Below, piece after piece: positions 53,233 through 62,232 of a DNA stretch of 64,000 nt. Every line of letters starts with the position of its first letter. Position 1 is the first letter of the stretch. Under the pieces are notes generated by a model. That model ran no database searches and had not been told where the DNA came from. It saw only the letters and a program-made list of their open reading frames with translations. Source of the DNA: Verrucomicrobiales bacterium (GTDB lineage: Bacteria; Verrucomicrobiota; Verrucomicrobiia; Limisphaerales; UBA11320); the NCBI GenBank assembly GCA_016793885.1, contig JAEUHE010000203.1, positions 1 through 64,000 of the forward strand, written 5' to 3'. Position numbers and translations under genes: made by a program.

Positions 53233-56200
53233 TCATTGCGTCAGCAACTCAATGGCTTTAAGCAATTGCGGATCCCGGTCCTCCAACCAGTCCTGGGGTG
53301 ACAGCGGCACTTCCACATCTGGCACCTCACCGCTGTTCTCCTGAGTGGTCCCATCCAGACGATAGAATCCAGTCATCGGCATGCGAGCGCCGGTCCCGTC
53401 CACCAACCGGAATTCCCACGTCCAAATCACATACCCAGGGGTCGCTTTTCCCACCAACCGCGCCAAACCCCGAGCCCGTAAGGCATAGGGGAACATCTCG
53501 GCGTTCGAATAGCTGTGCTCGTTCATCAGCACAATGAGCTTCTTGTTCCAGGCCAGCGCAGGAGAGGGCTCCGCGCGGCCGTCGCGCAACCGCATGTAGC
53601 CGTGAACGCGTCGCTCCAACCAGTCAATGAGGGTGTCGGAGATATTTCCCCCGGTATTGAACCTCACATCGATGATCATCGCATCCTTCCCCACCATGTC
53701 CTCGTAAATCTCCCGCTCGAACTTGGCCTGGTTGGCGGACAACATGCCGGAAACATGGAGATAGCCAATCCGATCCTGACCAGCGGTCTGGACCAGCTTG
53801 CGACGCCGCTCGACTCGGTTTCGATACTCCAATTCGTTCCAATCTTCGGAGGTAAGCACCTTATACTTCACCAGCCGCGCTTGGTTGGTGGAGGTCGTGG
53901 AACTCACGGTGAACTCAAACTCGCGATCCTGCTTATCATTGATCCATTCATAGAGCCGCTCGTCAGCGCGCACCTCGCGTCCATCGATCGCCAGCACATA
54001 CTCGCCTGGCCGCAGCAAGGTCTTGGAAAACCATCCGGGCGCCCCCTCCGGGACCCTCTGAATCCGCAGCCCCGGCCCAGGATGACTGTAATCAAACGTG
54101 AAGCCGAGATGGGGCGTGATCGGCGAGGGCGCGGGAGCCGCCGACTTAACCTCAGCATGAGAGGCATCCAACTCTCCCACCATCATGCCGAGTAACTGGC
54201 TAAACTCGTCGCTGGTCTCCACCGCGCCCAGCAATGGCTCATACCGCTTCCGGATAGCTTCCCAGTCGCGGCCATGGAAATTCCCGTCGTAGAAGGCCCG
54301 ATGGTAGGATCTCCAGAACTGTGTAAAAGCCGCCTTCCGCTCCAAGATCACATCCCGTTCCCAATCGGCGGTAAACGCCACCTTCTCGCTCGATTTTGAG
54401 TCGAGGCTCAGGGTGTACAAGTCCCCGTTCTGAGTGTAAAAGCCCTTCTTGCCTTCGGCAGCGATCCTAAAATGGCTTTTCCCGCCGCCCGTGGTGGCTC
54501 GACGTGCATCGCGGCCATCCCATCCCACCGACCAAATATCGCCCTCCGACAAAAACCAAATGATACCGTCCGTCGTCATCGCCAGATCGTCCTGAGGCTG
54601 CTGAGGAGTCACCTTGCGGATGCGACGGGAAATATCCCGGAAGTCGATCTCCACCTCCACCGAACCAGCCGGCTTTTCATACTTCAAATCCGTATCGAGG
54701 GTCCGCGCCTCTTCCCACTTGAGAGGCAGGACATAAAGACCGCTGCCATCCCGATTACTGGAAAACAACAGATACTTGCCGTCGGGAGACCAAACTGGAT
54801 CGCCGTGCTGGGCATACAACCGTGTGACATTGATAGGCTCCCCGCCATCCACGGAGATTACCCAGATGTTCTGGCTCAGCCTATCCCCTCTGCCCTCGTA
54901 GGCCAGCCAGCGCTGGTCCGGGGACCAGGAGAAACGACCTCCGCCCGAGCCATAAACCTGCGGCCCAGGCAGCTTGATCAACCGACGGGCCTGAAGCGTG
55001 TCGAGCGACATGAGGAACAGCCCGCCCTCCTTGCCGGACACCCAGAACCCAAGCGTCTTGCCATCCGGGGACAGACGCGGCCCGGTAACGTCTTCGTCCC
55101 GCAACCACAATGGACTGATTGCCTTGGTCTCGAGATCGAGCTGGTAGAGCCGTTGGTTGAACTCTCGATCCGAGGTGAAGATCAATCGCTTACCATCGCG
55201 GGTCCAAACGAAATCCGAATCATCGCCCGCCCAGTCCGTCAGCCGTCGAGCAAACTCCGCCGACCGACCGGCCACTCCCTTGGGCTTTTCCACCGGAATC
55301 GCCCACAGATCCCCCCGAAGTCCAAACGCAAAGCGTTTCCCGTCCGGTGAAGGCTCAGCCTCACTGACACCGCCGGTAAGCTTCTCCCGACGCCGAGTGC
55401 TCTGCTTTTCGTCGGTGGAGACGTAAAGCGTGATGCGCTCAGGCTCCTTGGCCCCCGGCCTAAGTCGCCAGACGTCAAGGCCCTGCTCGAAGGCAATGTC
55501 CCCGGATCGACGGGCCACGCTGGGGAAACGCACCGGGGCGCCGGTAAAGTGGGTGAGCGGGCGACCTTCCCCTTCCAGGTTAAACTCCCAGAGATTGGGG
55601 GTCCGACGCGGTGAATCCACCACCTTCGGCAAGACCTGCTGAAGCGTGCTCGTCGATGGCGTGGGCTCCGCCACCGTCACACAGACCAAGCGACGCCCGT
55701 CGGGTTGGAATTGGGTCCACAAATGCTGGAATCCGTCCTGAGTCACCGCATAGCGCGCCTGGCGCTCCAGGTCCATGATCCAGATCTGAGCGGCGGCGGA
55801 TCCATGATACCGCGGCCGGGTCCAAGGAAAGCCATAGCGACCGTAAACCACACGCTTCCCGTCGGCGGCGAACGACGGGGAATGGAGAGCGGCGTAATCT
55901 TCACACAGCAGCTCAGTGCGGAGGGTTTGAACGTCGAGCGCGAAGATGCCGAAGTTGGCACTGTCACGTTTGCCTGAGAACAGTAGCCGCTGACCATCCG
56001 GACTCCAGCCGCAGGGCAGATCCACACCGCCATGCCAGGTCAGCTGGCGCGGTGATCCGCCATCGACCGAGACGGCAAAGATGTCCGAGTTTCCCGTGCG
56101 CTTGCTCGCAAACGCCACCCATCGGCCATCCGGAGAGAAAAGCGGGTAGGCATCTGTCTCGATGTTTTGAGTCAGGGCGACCGCACGGCCCCCTTCCGCC

Positions 56201-56388
56201 GATGCGAGCCAAAGGTCTCCGCGATAAACAAAGGCGAGTCGCGTTCCATCCGCGCTCAGCGCGGGCATGCGCGCACCGATCACCGGTTCCTGACGAGCGG
56301 GAGAGAGCTGGGCGTCGGCAGGGATGCCGAGCGCGACCGTGAGGAAGCACAGCAGGGATCGGAGCGGCAGGCACGGCGAGAGGCGCAT
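53233..56388 (-). CDS. Tricorn-like protease (PD40 propeller, PDZ, S41 peptidase)
   Basis: 1051 aa with a signal peptide (1-26). A long propeller region (about 35-640) contains PD40/TolB-like repeats (LFSPDGRWVAFASKRTGNSDIF, GWSPDGQRLLFSG, WSPDGKYLLFSSNRDGSGLYVL). A C-terminal PDZ follows (about 770-850, YVLAIDGREV), then an S41 peptidase with MNEHSYSNAEMFPYALRARG, where the Ser of SYSN (about 957-960) is the expected nucleophile, and GKATPGYVIWTWEF. It would degrade peptides in the periplasm. It sits 9 bp downstream of the coiled-coil gene on the same strand. Confidence 0.93.
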   Translation of the reverse strand: MRLSPCLPLRSLLCFLTVALGIPADAQLSPARQEPVIGARMPALSADGTRLAFVYRGDLWLASAEGGRAVALTQNIETDAYPLFSPDGRWVAFASKRTGNSDIFAVSVDGGSPRQLTWHGGVDLPCGWSPDGQRLLFSGKRDSANFGIFALDVQTLRTELLCEDYAALHSPSFAADGKRVVYGRYGFPWTRPRYHGSAAAQIWIMDLERQARYAVTQDGFQHLWTQFQPDGRRLVCVTVAEPTPSTSTLQQVLPKVVDSPRRTPNLWEFNLEGEGRPLTHFTGAPVRFPSVARRSGDIAFEQGLDVWRLRPGAKEPERITLYVSTDEKQSTRRREKLTGGVSEAEPSPDGKRFAFGLRGDLWAIPVEKPKGVAGRSAEFARRLTDWAGDDSDFVWTRDGKRLIFTSDREFNQRLYQLDLETKAISPLWLRDEDVTGPRLSPDGKTLGFWVSGKEGGLFLMSLDTLQARRLIKLPGPQVYGSGGGRFSWSPDQRWLAYEGRGDRLSQNIWVISVDGGEPINVTRLYAQHGDPVWSPDGKYLLFSSNRDGSGLYVLPLKWEEARTLDTDLKYEKPAGSVEVEIDFRDISRRIRKVTPQQPQDDLAMTTDGIIWFLSEGDIWSVGWDGRDARRATTGGGKSHFRIAAEGKKGFYTQNGDLYTLSLDSKSSEKVAFTADWERDVILERKAAFTQFWRSYHRAFYDGNFHGRDWEAIRKRYEPLLGAVETSDEFSQLLGMMVGELDASHAEVKSAAPAPSPITPHLGFTFDYSHPGPGLRIQRVPEGAPGWFSKTLLRPGEYVLAIDGREVRADERLYEWINDKQDREFEFTVSSTTSTNQARLVKYKVLTSEDWNELEYRNRVERRRKLVQTAGQDRIGYLHVSGMLSANQAKFEREIYEDMVGKDAMIIDVRFNTGGNISDTLIDWLERRVHGYMRLRDGRAEPSPALAWNKKLIVLMNEHSYSNAEMFPYALRARGLARLVGKATPGYVIWTWEFRLVDGTGARMPMTGFYRLDGTTQENSGEVPDVEVPLSPQDWLEDRDPQLLKAIELLTQ

Positions 56389-56397
56389 AGCAGCAAC

Positions 56398-57381
56398 TCA
56401 GAACAATTCACGAATCTCGGCCGAGCCGCCCCCTGAAGTGGTGTCCCGGCGTTCCTCCGGCTCGGGATCGGAGACCGGGCCTCGGAGGGTCTCGATCTCC
56501 TTCTGATACTGGACGCAGCGCTCCTCGAGCAGCACCGCCAAGTCTTTCACGCGCTCCAACTCCGTTTCCAGTTGCTTGGCGGCAGCCACACGCTCATCCG
56601 CCTGGCTCAACTCGGCCGCCATCTGGGTGAGCTTCGCCTGAAGCCCGGAGCGGGCCTGACTCCACTCCTCGCTCTGCTGACTCACCATGGCGGCTTGTTG
56701 TCGGAGCGCCACCAGCTCACCCTCGAGTTGGTTGTTTCGACTCTGCAGCTCACCTCGCGACTTGCTGAGCGCATCTTTGTCCGCGACGGCCGCGGCAGCC
56801 TGCTGGCGCAACACGACCGCGGTCTGCTCAGCGGCTTGCAGCTTGGTCTGAGCTTCCGCGGCCGCCTTCTCCAAGGCCTGACGATCCTTCTGCACGGAAG
56901 AGGACTCGAGCCGCAGGCGTTTCAAGTCGGCCTCGGCCATCACGAGGGCTCCCTCCAGCTCCACCCTCCGACCCACCAGCGCCTCGTTCTCAGCGATCAG
57001 CTCGGCCGTGCGCTTCTCCGACGCGGAGTTAACCTCCTGAAGCGATGCTAGCTGACCCTGCAGCTCGGACCGGAGGGATTCCCAGCTCGCGCGCTCTTGC
57101 TCCGCAGCTGAGAGAGCCTCGAGAGATCGCGCCACTTCGGCCTTGGCTGTAGCAGCAGCAGCTTGCAGCTCATCGCGTGTTCGATTGAGCTCATCGCGCT
57201 CCCGGGTCAACCTTTGCGTCCGCTCTCGCTGCTGCTGCAGCTCCGTCTGCAGGGAGGCGCACTGCGACTCGAACTTGCCCCACCACCACCATCCAGCCAC
57301 CAGGCCAATGGCTCCGGCCAGCACGGCCAGGGTCAAATGAAGCGTGAAACTGTGGGTCAAAAAATAGGCAATAGGCTCCAT
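56398..57381 (-). CDS. Membrane-anchored coiled-coil protein
   Basis: 327 aa. One N-terminal helix (FTLHLTLAVLAGAIGLVAGWWWWG) followed by a continuous heptad-rich coiled coil from about residue 38 to 300, rich in Glu, Gln, Ala and Leu (LQTELQQQRERTQRL, LEGALVMAEADLKRLRLE). No catalytic motif. It lies 5 bp downstream of the OmpA-like gene and upstream of the tricorn-like gene, so the three probably form one operon, perhaps spanning the inner membrane to the cell wall. Low-complexity composition precludes a family call. Confidence 0.75.
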   Translation of the reverse strand: MEPIAYFLTHSFTLHLTLAVLAGAIGLVAGWWWWGKFESQCASLQTELQQQRERTQRLTRERDELNRTRDELQAAAATAKAEVARSLEALSAAEQERASWESLRSELQGQLASLQEVNSASEKRTAELIAENEALVGRRVELEGALVMAEADLKRLRLESSSVQKDRQALEKAAAEAQTKLQAAEQTAVVLRQQAAAAVADKDALSKSRGELQSRNNQLEGELVALRQQAAMVSQQSEEWSQARSGLQAKLTQMAAELSQADERVAAAKQLETELERVKDLAVLLEERCVQYQKEIETLRGPVSDPEPEERRDTTSGGGSAEIRELF

Positions 57382-57386
57382 AACCG

Positions 57387-58481
57387 TTACGGGATCCGGG
57401 ATGCGTTGTCCTTCGCTGTCACTTCCACCCGGCGGCTTCGTCGGCGCGCGTCCGGGTTCTTGTTCTGTGCTGCACTGAGCTTCTCGATCACGGATCTAAG
57501 CTCGAGCTGCCCGCGGGGAAGCCCGCGAGCCACCATCAGGGCCGCCACCGCCTCCGCGCGTCCGAGGCTCAGCCGCTGGTTCACGGAAGCGGCTCCGGAG
57601 GAATCCGAGAAACCAGTGACCACAAATTTACCCTGGGGCGCCAACTGACGAATCGCGGCCACCACTTGGTCCACCTTGGCCGCCTCCTCCGGCTTGAGCA
57701 CAGTGGAACCGGAATCGAAGAAGATCGGAAAGCTGCGCAGGGCACGCCCCAGATCCAACCCCGGAATTCCTGCCCCAACCCAGGCCTGTCCACGCCCCCG
57801 TTGGTCAGCACCAGCCGCCAGCACGATGTTGTTCTCCACCACCGGATTCCCTGGTCCCGGCATGCTCCGCTGAGCCAACGAGTGCAACGCAAGCTTCTCG
57901 GTCTCCGTGCGCACCGTGCCGGACAACGCAAGTCGGTTGGGCTCCAATACCAATGCCCCTTGGCTAACGCTCGCAAAGAACGAACCCAGCAAGGAGGGCA
58001 AGCTGGCCTGGTCCAGATAGGCCGGATCGAGAACCGTCGGGTCCACCTGAATAGCCGTCACATCGAAAACCTGCCGGGGAGCGCAGGTGGCCAACAGGGC
58101 AGCGACCCGATCCCGCCAAAGATCCGAAGGCATCCAGCCGCTGACCCGGTATCCGCCAGCGCTCTGAGGATCCAGTCGAAGCACCGGCGAAACGCGAATC
58201 TGGTTCCAGCTCGTAAGCGCTCGCGCACCGGCCAAGGCATGGATCTTTTCCTGGGCTTCGAGCCGAAAACGCGGATGGGAAACGAACCCGCTCAGCCGGG
58301 CATCCAAGCCCTGGAAGGAGAGACTGACTTGGCTGAGCTCAGGATTCGAACGCAAAGCCCGAGTCCCTTCCGACATGAGGGACTGCTCAAACCGATGTTG
58401 GTAAATCTTGAGATGGGCGTACGAGAAGCAGGCCGACAACAGGATCAAGAGGACCAAGATGAATGCCGCCAACAGTTTCAC
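57387..58481 (-). CDS. OmpA-family peptidoglycan-binding protein
   Basis: 364 aa from a GTG at 58481 that opens a membrane helix VKLLAAFILVLLILLSACFS; a longer frame to 58601 would overlap sufS. A middle part (about 55-230) has BON-like repeats (LSFQGLDARLSGFVSHPRF, LSGTVRTETEKLALHSLAQ). The C-terminal OmpA domain (about 245-350) shows FPIFFDSGSTVLKPEEAAKVDQVV and GFSDSSGAASVNQRLSLGRAEAVAALMVARG, with RRVEV at the end. It would tether the membrane to peptidoglycan. First gene of the OmpA/coiled-coil/tricorn run. Confidence 0.87.
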   Translation of the reverse strand: MKLLAAFILVLLILLSACFSYAHLKIYQHRFEQSLMSEGTRALRSNPELSQVSLSFQGLDARLSGFVSHPRFRLEAQEKIHALAGARALTSWNQIRVSPVLRLDPQSAGGYRVSGWMPSDLWRDRVAALLATCAPRQVFDVTAIQVDPTVLDPAYLDQASLPSLLGSFFASVSQGALVLEPNRLALSGTVRTETEKLALHSLAQRSMPGPGNPVVENNIVLAAGADQRGRGQAWVGAGIPGLDLGRALRSFPIFFDSGSTVLKPEEAAKVDQVVAAIRQLAPQGKFVVTGFSDSSGAASVNQRLSLGRAEAVAALMVARGLPRGQLELRSVIEKLSAAQNKNPDARRRSRRVEVTAKDNASRIP

Positions 58482-58582
58482 GGAAGGGAAGCCTAGACAG
58501 TGACCCCCCTGGAGGTAAAGAAGTTGTATGAGGCATAAATGGACTCGCCCACCTGCCGCACGGACGGATAGAACAGTGTGCA

Positions 58583-59845
58583 GTGATCGATCCCCGTTCA
58601 ATCGAGGCTCCGACTACGCCACCCCGGTTTGATCCCGCGGTGCTGCGCCGGCAATTTCCCGCCCTGGACCAAACCGTCCACGGCCATCCCTTGGTGTACC
58701 TCGACAATGCCGCAACCACCCACAAGCCTCAGCAGGTAATTCGGACACTCACACGCTTCTACGAGCGGGACAACGCCAATGTGCACCGGGCGATTCACGA
58801 ACTGGCCGAACGATCCACCATCGCCTTCGAAGCCGCTCGCGCCCGGGTGGCCCGCTTCCTGAAAGCCAAAGAGCCAGCTGAGATTGTTTTTACCCGGGGA
58901 ACAACCGAGGCCATTAATCTGGTGGCCCAGTCCTGGGGACGTCGCCAACTGCGCGCCGGAGATCAGATCCTCCTAAGCCCTCTCGAGCACCATAGCAATC
59001 TGGTTCCCTGGCAGATGCTCTGCCGTCAGACGGGAGCCGAGCTGCGTTTCCTGCCCCTGGACCGCTCAGCGCAGGAAGTTCGCTGGGACCAGCTCGTGTC
59101 GCTGCTCACTCCGCAGGTCAAATTACTTGCGTTCACCCACCTCTCCAATGTGTTGGGAACGGTCAGCCCCGTCTCCGAAGTATGTGCCGTCGCGCGCGCG
59201 CGCGGTGTGGTGACGCTGGTAGATGCCGCCCAAAGCGCCGGGCACCTCCCCCTGGATGTGCAGGATCTGAATTGCGACTTCCTCGCCTTCTCCGGTCATA
59301 AAGTATACGGCCCCACGGGTATCGGCGTTCTCTACGGCCGCAAGGAGAGACTGCTCACCATGGATCCCTGGCAAGGCGGCGGAGAGATGATCGAAAATGT
59401 CTCCTGGTTGGATTCCACGTTTGCTCCCCCGCCCCAACGCTTCGAGGCGGGAACGCCCGCGATCGCGGAGGCGATCGGCCTCCACGCAGCCCTCGATTTC
59501 CTCGACCAGATCGGACGTCCGAGCCTGGAACGGCAGGAACGCGAGCTCACTCACCTCGCGTTGGAACAACTGGAGGCGCTTCCAGGACTTCGGGTGCTGG
59601 GCTCGCGGGAAAATCGCAGCGGGGTACTGTCGTTTACTCTCGAGGGAGTTCACGCCCACGACTTGGTGACATTCGCCAATGAACGGGGCATTGCCCTTCG
59701 CTCCGGACACCACTGCGCCCAGCCCCTGCTGTCCGAACTCGGCCTCAGTTCGGTAGCCCGGGCCAGCCTGGCTCTCTACAACACCCCGCAGGACATCGAC
59801 CGATTGGTGAGCGCCACTCGCGAGGCCCTCACGTTCTTCGCCTAA
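58583..59845 (+). CDS. sufS: Cysteine desulfurase SufS
   Basis: 420 aa from a GTG start; no ATG precedes the family N-terminus in frame. PLP enzyme with the fold-type I landmarks YLDNAATTHKPQQV, RGTTEAINLVA, LEHHSNLVPW, LVDAAQSAGH, the PLP-lysine in FSGHKVYGPTGIGVLYG and the persulfide cysteine in LRSGHHCAQPLL near the C-terminus. It removes sulphur from cysteine for Fe-S assembly and hands it to SufE. The SufE-TatD fusion gene follows after 10 bp, matching that partnership. No SufBCD is in the window. Confidence 0.95.
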   Translation: MIDPRSIEAPTTPPRFDPAVLRRQFPALDQTVHGHPLVYLDNAATTHKPQQVIRTLTRFYERDNANVHRAIHELAERSTIAFEAARARVARFLKAKEPAEIVFTRGTTEAINLVAQSWGRRQLRAGDQILLSPLEHHSNLVPWQMLCRQTGAELRFLPLDRSAQEVRWDQLVSLLTPQVKLLAFTHLSNVLGTVSPVSEVCAVARARGVVTLVDAAQSAGHLPLDVQDLNCDFLAFSGHKVYGPTGIGVLYGRKERLLTMDPWQGGGEMIENVSWLDSTFAPPPQRFEAGTPAIAEAIGLHAALDFLDQIGRPSLERQERELTHLALEQLEALPGLRVLGSRENRSGVLSFTLEGVHAHDLVTFANERGIALRSGHHCAQPLLSELGLSSVARASLALYNTPQDIDRLVSATREALTFFA

Positions 59846-59855
59846 CTCAACGGAT

Positions 59856-61103
59856 ATGGAGCTGGCAGACAAGCATCGACAGTGGCTGCAGGAGTTAAGG
59901 AGCCTGGGCGATTCGCAGGAGCGAATGTCGTACCTGGTCCGACGAGCCCGCCAGTCGAGCCCTTTCCCGGCCGCATTCAGGACCGACGCGCATCGGATTC
60001 CTGGATGTTTGTCGAAACTCTGGTTGGCCGCCGAGCTGCTTGAAGGGAAATGCCAATTTCAAACCGATTCAGACTCGGCCATCGTGAAAGGAGTGGCTTC
60101 CCTGCTCTGCGAATTTTTTAGCGGAGCCACCCCCGCTGAAATCCTGGCCTACGAGGGCGATGCGCTGGCGGAATCTGGCATCCAGGCGCATCTCAGCCCT
60201 AACCGCCGAAACGGCCTGGGGAAGCTCAGGGAACGCATCCGTGACTTCGCGCAACAATACCAGTCGGCCGAAACAATCACCCCCGCTCAGACTTCCCGCC
60301 TCCCCAAGCTGTACGACGCCCACAACCACCTCCAGGACGCCCGGCTCAACCTCAACGCCGAGGGTCTCATGCAAGCCGCGGCGGCAGCCGGGATCGAACG
60401 GATGGTGGTCAACGGTTCTTGCGAAGAGGATTGGCCGCACGTCCAGGATCTGGCCACCCGCTTTCCACGCATTCTTCCCAGCTTCGGCTACCATCCCTGG
60501 TACATCACGGAAAGAACTCCAGCCTGGAAAGAGTCCCTGCAGAAATTCCTCGAACTTCCCGGTGCTGGCATCGGGGAAGTGGGATTGGACCGATGGATTC
60601 CCGACCCCAACATGGAGGATCAGGAGGAGGTGTTCGTCTGGCAGCTGCGTCTGGCCGCCGAAAGAAATCTCCCCCTGACCATCCACTGCCTGAAGGCCTG
60701 GGGCCAGTTGGAAGCATGCCTGAGACGGGAAGCTCGCCCCGCGCGGGGCTTTCTCCTCCACTCTTTCGGCGGCCCTCCGGAGATGATTCCCTCGTTCGCC
60801 AGGCAGGGTGCCTACTTCTCCTTCCCGGGTTACTATCTGCACGCACGCAAAGCGAAGCAGCGGGAAACCTTCCGGCAAGTGCCGCTCGACCGACTGCTGG
60901 TCGAAACCGATGCTCCCGACCAATTGCCGCCCCCCGAGAGGTGTCCGTTCCCGCTGGTCGCACCAGACACCTTGAAACCGATCAACCATCCCGCCAATCT
61001 CGCCGCCATCTATCAAGGGCTGGCCGACTTCCTTGGCATCCCTCTAGATGCCCTGGCCCATCAAGTCGGCTCCAACTTTCACCGCCTGTTCGGAACAGCG
61101 TGA
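59856..61103 (+). CDS. Fusion of SufE-like sulphur acceptor and TatD-like hydrolase
   Basis: 415 aa. Residues 1-140 are SufE-like, with the acceptor cysteine C51 in HRIPGCLSKLWLAAEL and the tail GDALAESGIQAHLSPNRRNGLGKLRERI. From about 150 a TatD-type metal-dependent hydrolase begins: YDAHNHLQD (H156, H158), GEVGLDRWIP with the bridging Glu, IHCLKAWGQL, HSFGGPPEM and VETDAPDQLPP. SufE accepts persulfide from SufS, encoded 10 bp upstream; TatD enzymes hydrolyse DNA or other phosphodiesters. The two parts are in one frame with no internal stop and both keep their key residues, so the fusion looks real rather than a sequencing join. Confidence 0.88.
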   Translation: MELADKHRQWLQELRSLGDSQERMSYLVRRARQSSPFPAAFRTDAHRIPGCLSKLWLAAELLEGKCQFQTDSDSAIVKGVASLLCEFFSGATPAEILAYEGDALAESGIQAHLSPNRRNGLGKLRERIRDFAQQYQSAETITPAQTSRLPKLYDAHNHLQDARLNLNAEGLMQAAAAAGIERMVVNGSCEEDWPHVQDLATRFPRILPSFGYHPWYITERTPAWKESLQKFLELPGAGIGEVGLDRWIPDPNMEDQEEVFVWQLRLAAERNLPLTIHCLKAWGQLEACLRREARPARGFLLHSFGGPPEMIPSFARQGAYFSFPGYYLHARKAKQRETFRQVPLDRLLVETDAPDQLPPPERCPFPLVAPDTLKPINHPANLAAIYQGLADFLGIPLDALAHQVGSNFHRLFGTA

Positions 61104-61437
61104 CGAAAGCGATCGCGAACGGTCAGATCTTCTATAGGCTCGCTGAAACGATCAGCTCCGGAGGACTCTGAGAAAAAGTTCCTCCGCAGAATCGCCGCCG
61201 CGAGCGGATCGAGGACGGCCGGCAAAAACCCAACCACGGGGAAAGCCTCTCATTCCATGGTCCGAACACAGGAACAAGCACGCAACGGGACGAGCGCCTG
61301 ATCAGCTCCAACTGCAGCTATTGACAATCCCCTGATTCCACCCTCTGTTGAAAGTGTCAGCGTGGGGAGCTAAACAGGGGAGTCGAGGCGCCAAGCGCCT
61401 GGGAAACATCAACCACCCTTAACCGGAAGAGGTCCAT
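61104..61437. other. 334 bp region upstream of the prepilin-like gene
   Basis: No gene seen. TTGACA at 61321-61326 is followed 17 bp later by a poor TCTGTT -10. A good ribosome-binding site AAGAGGT lies 6-7 bp before the ATG at 61438. The leader between them contains a C/G-rich stretch near 61390. Confidence 0.35.
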
Positions 61438-62166
61438 ATGCATCCACTCACTCAATCGTTACGGCGTCGGAAACGCGGTTTCACCCTCATCGAGCTGCTG
61501 GTCGTTATTGCGATTATCGGAATCCTAGCCAGCATGATTCTCCCGGCACTCAACCGAGCCAAAGCCAAGGCACGGCGGGTGCAGTGCATCTCGAACGTGA
61601 AACAAATCGGTCTCGCCTATCAGCTGTGGCTCCAAGATAACGAGGATAAATTTCCCTGGATGATCTCCTATCCCAAGGGCGGCAGCAACGGGCGCACCAC
61701 GGCTGCGGAGCACTATTCCGTGATGTCCAACCAGCTCAATGCCGCCAAGATTCTGACCTGTCCGACGGTGGAGAAATGGCGTCCGGCGGCGGTGTCGTTC
61801 GGCCGCTTGCGCGACATCAATATAGCCTACGGAATCGGAACCGATGCCCGCGTGCTCATGGACGGGACGGGCTCCCAAGCCAATGCCAGCGGAGGTCAAA
61901 CGTTCACCACCACCGACTTTGATATCGAGGGCGGGGATACTGCCACCTGCACTCGAGCGGGAAGGATCACGGTGGCCCGGTTCGCCGGCAGCTACGGAAA
62001 ACCGGACACCTACCAAGCCAGGTGGTCGAGGACGAACCACATCAACGGTGGCCAAATGGCGCTGGTCGATGGCACGGTGGTCATCGTGGACACCATGGGG
62101 CTTCGACGCCAGCTCAGCCTGTCACAGGATGTCGGAAACGATTCCCACACCCTGATACCCAGGTAA
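61438..62166 (+). CDS. Type IV prepilin-like secretion protein
   Basis: 242 aa. Prepilin peptidase site and N-terminal helix [27 protein letters not shown] with Gly-Phe cleavage and Glu at +5. The C-terminal part contains [15 protein letters not shown], the H...DG motif seen in the many DUF1559-like or H-X9-DG prepilin-type proteins of Planctomycetes and Verrucomicrobia. These pseudopilin-like proteins occur in large numbers and have no defined role; export through a type II-like system is assumed. Monocistronic by context. Confidence 0.9.
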   Translation: MHPLTQSLRRRKRGFTLIELLVVIAIIGILASMILPALNRAKAKARRVQCISNVKQIGLAYQLWLQDNEDKFPWMISYPKGGSNGRTTAAEHYSVMSNQLNAAKILTCPTVEKWRPAAVSFGRLRDINIAYGIGTDARVLMDGTGSQANASGGQTFTTTDFDIEGGDTATCTRAGRITVARFAGSYGKPDTYQARWSRTNHINGGQMALVDGTVVIVDTMGLRRQLSLSQDVGNDSHTLIPR

Positions 62167-62232
62167 GACAGGCGACGAGCGAGCCCGGCACGGATCGATC
62201 GAGTCGGCCGGGTTCGACAGGTGTTTCCAGGT

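Noticed and set aside
53515-55350. Two long + strand frames opposite the tricorn-like gene
   Set aside because: No start signal or family feature; the minus-strand gene explains the region.
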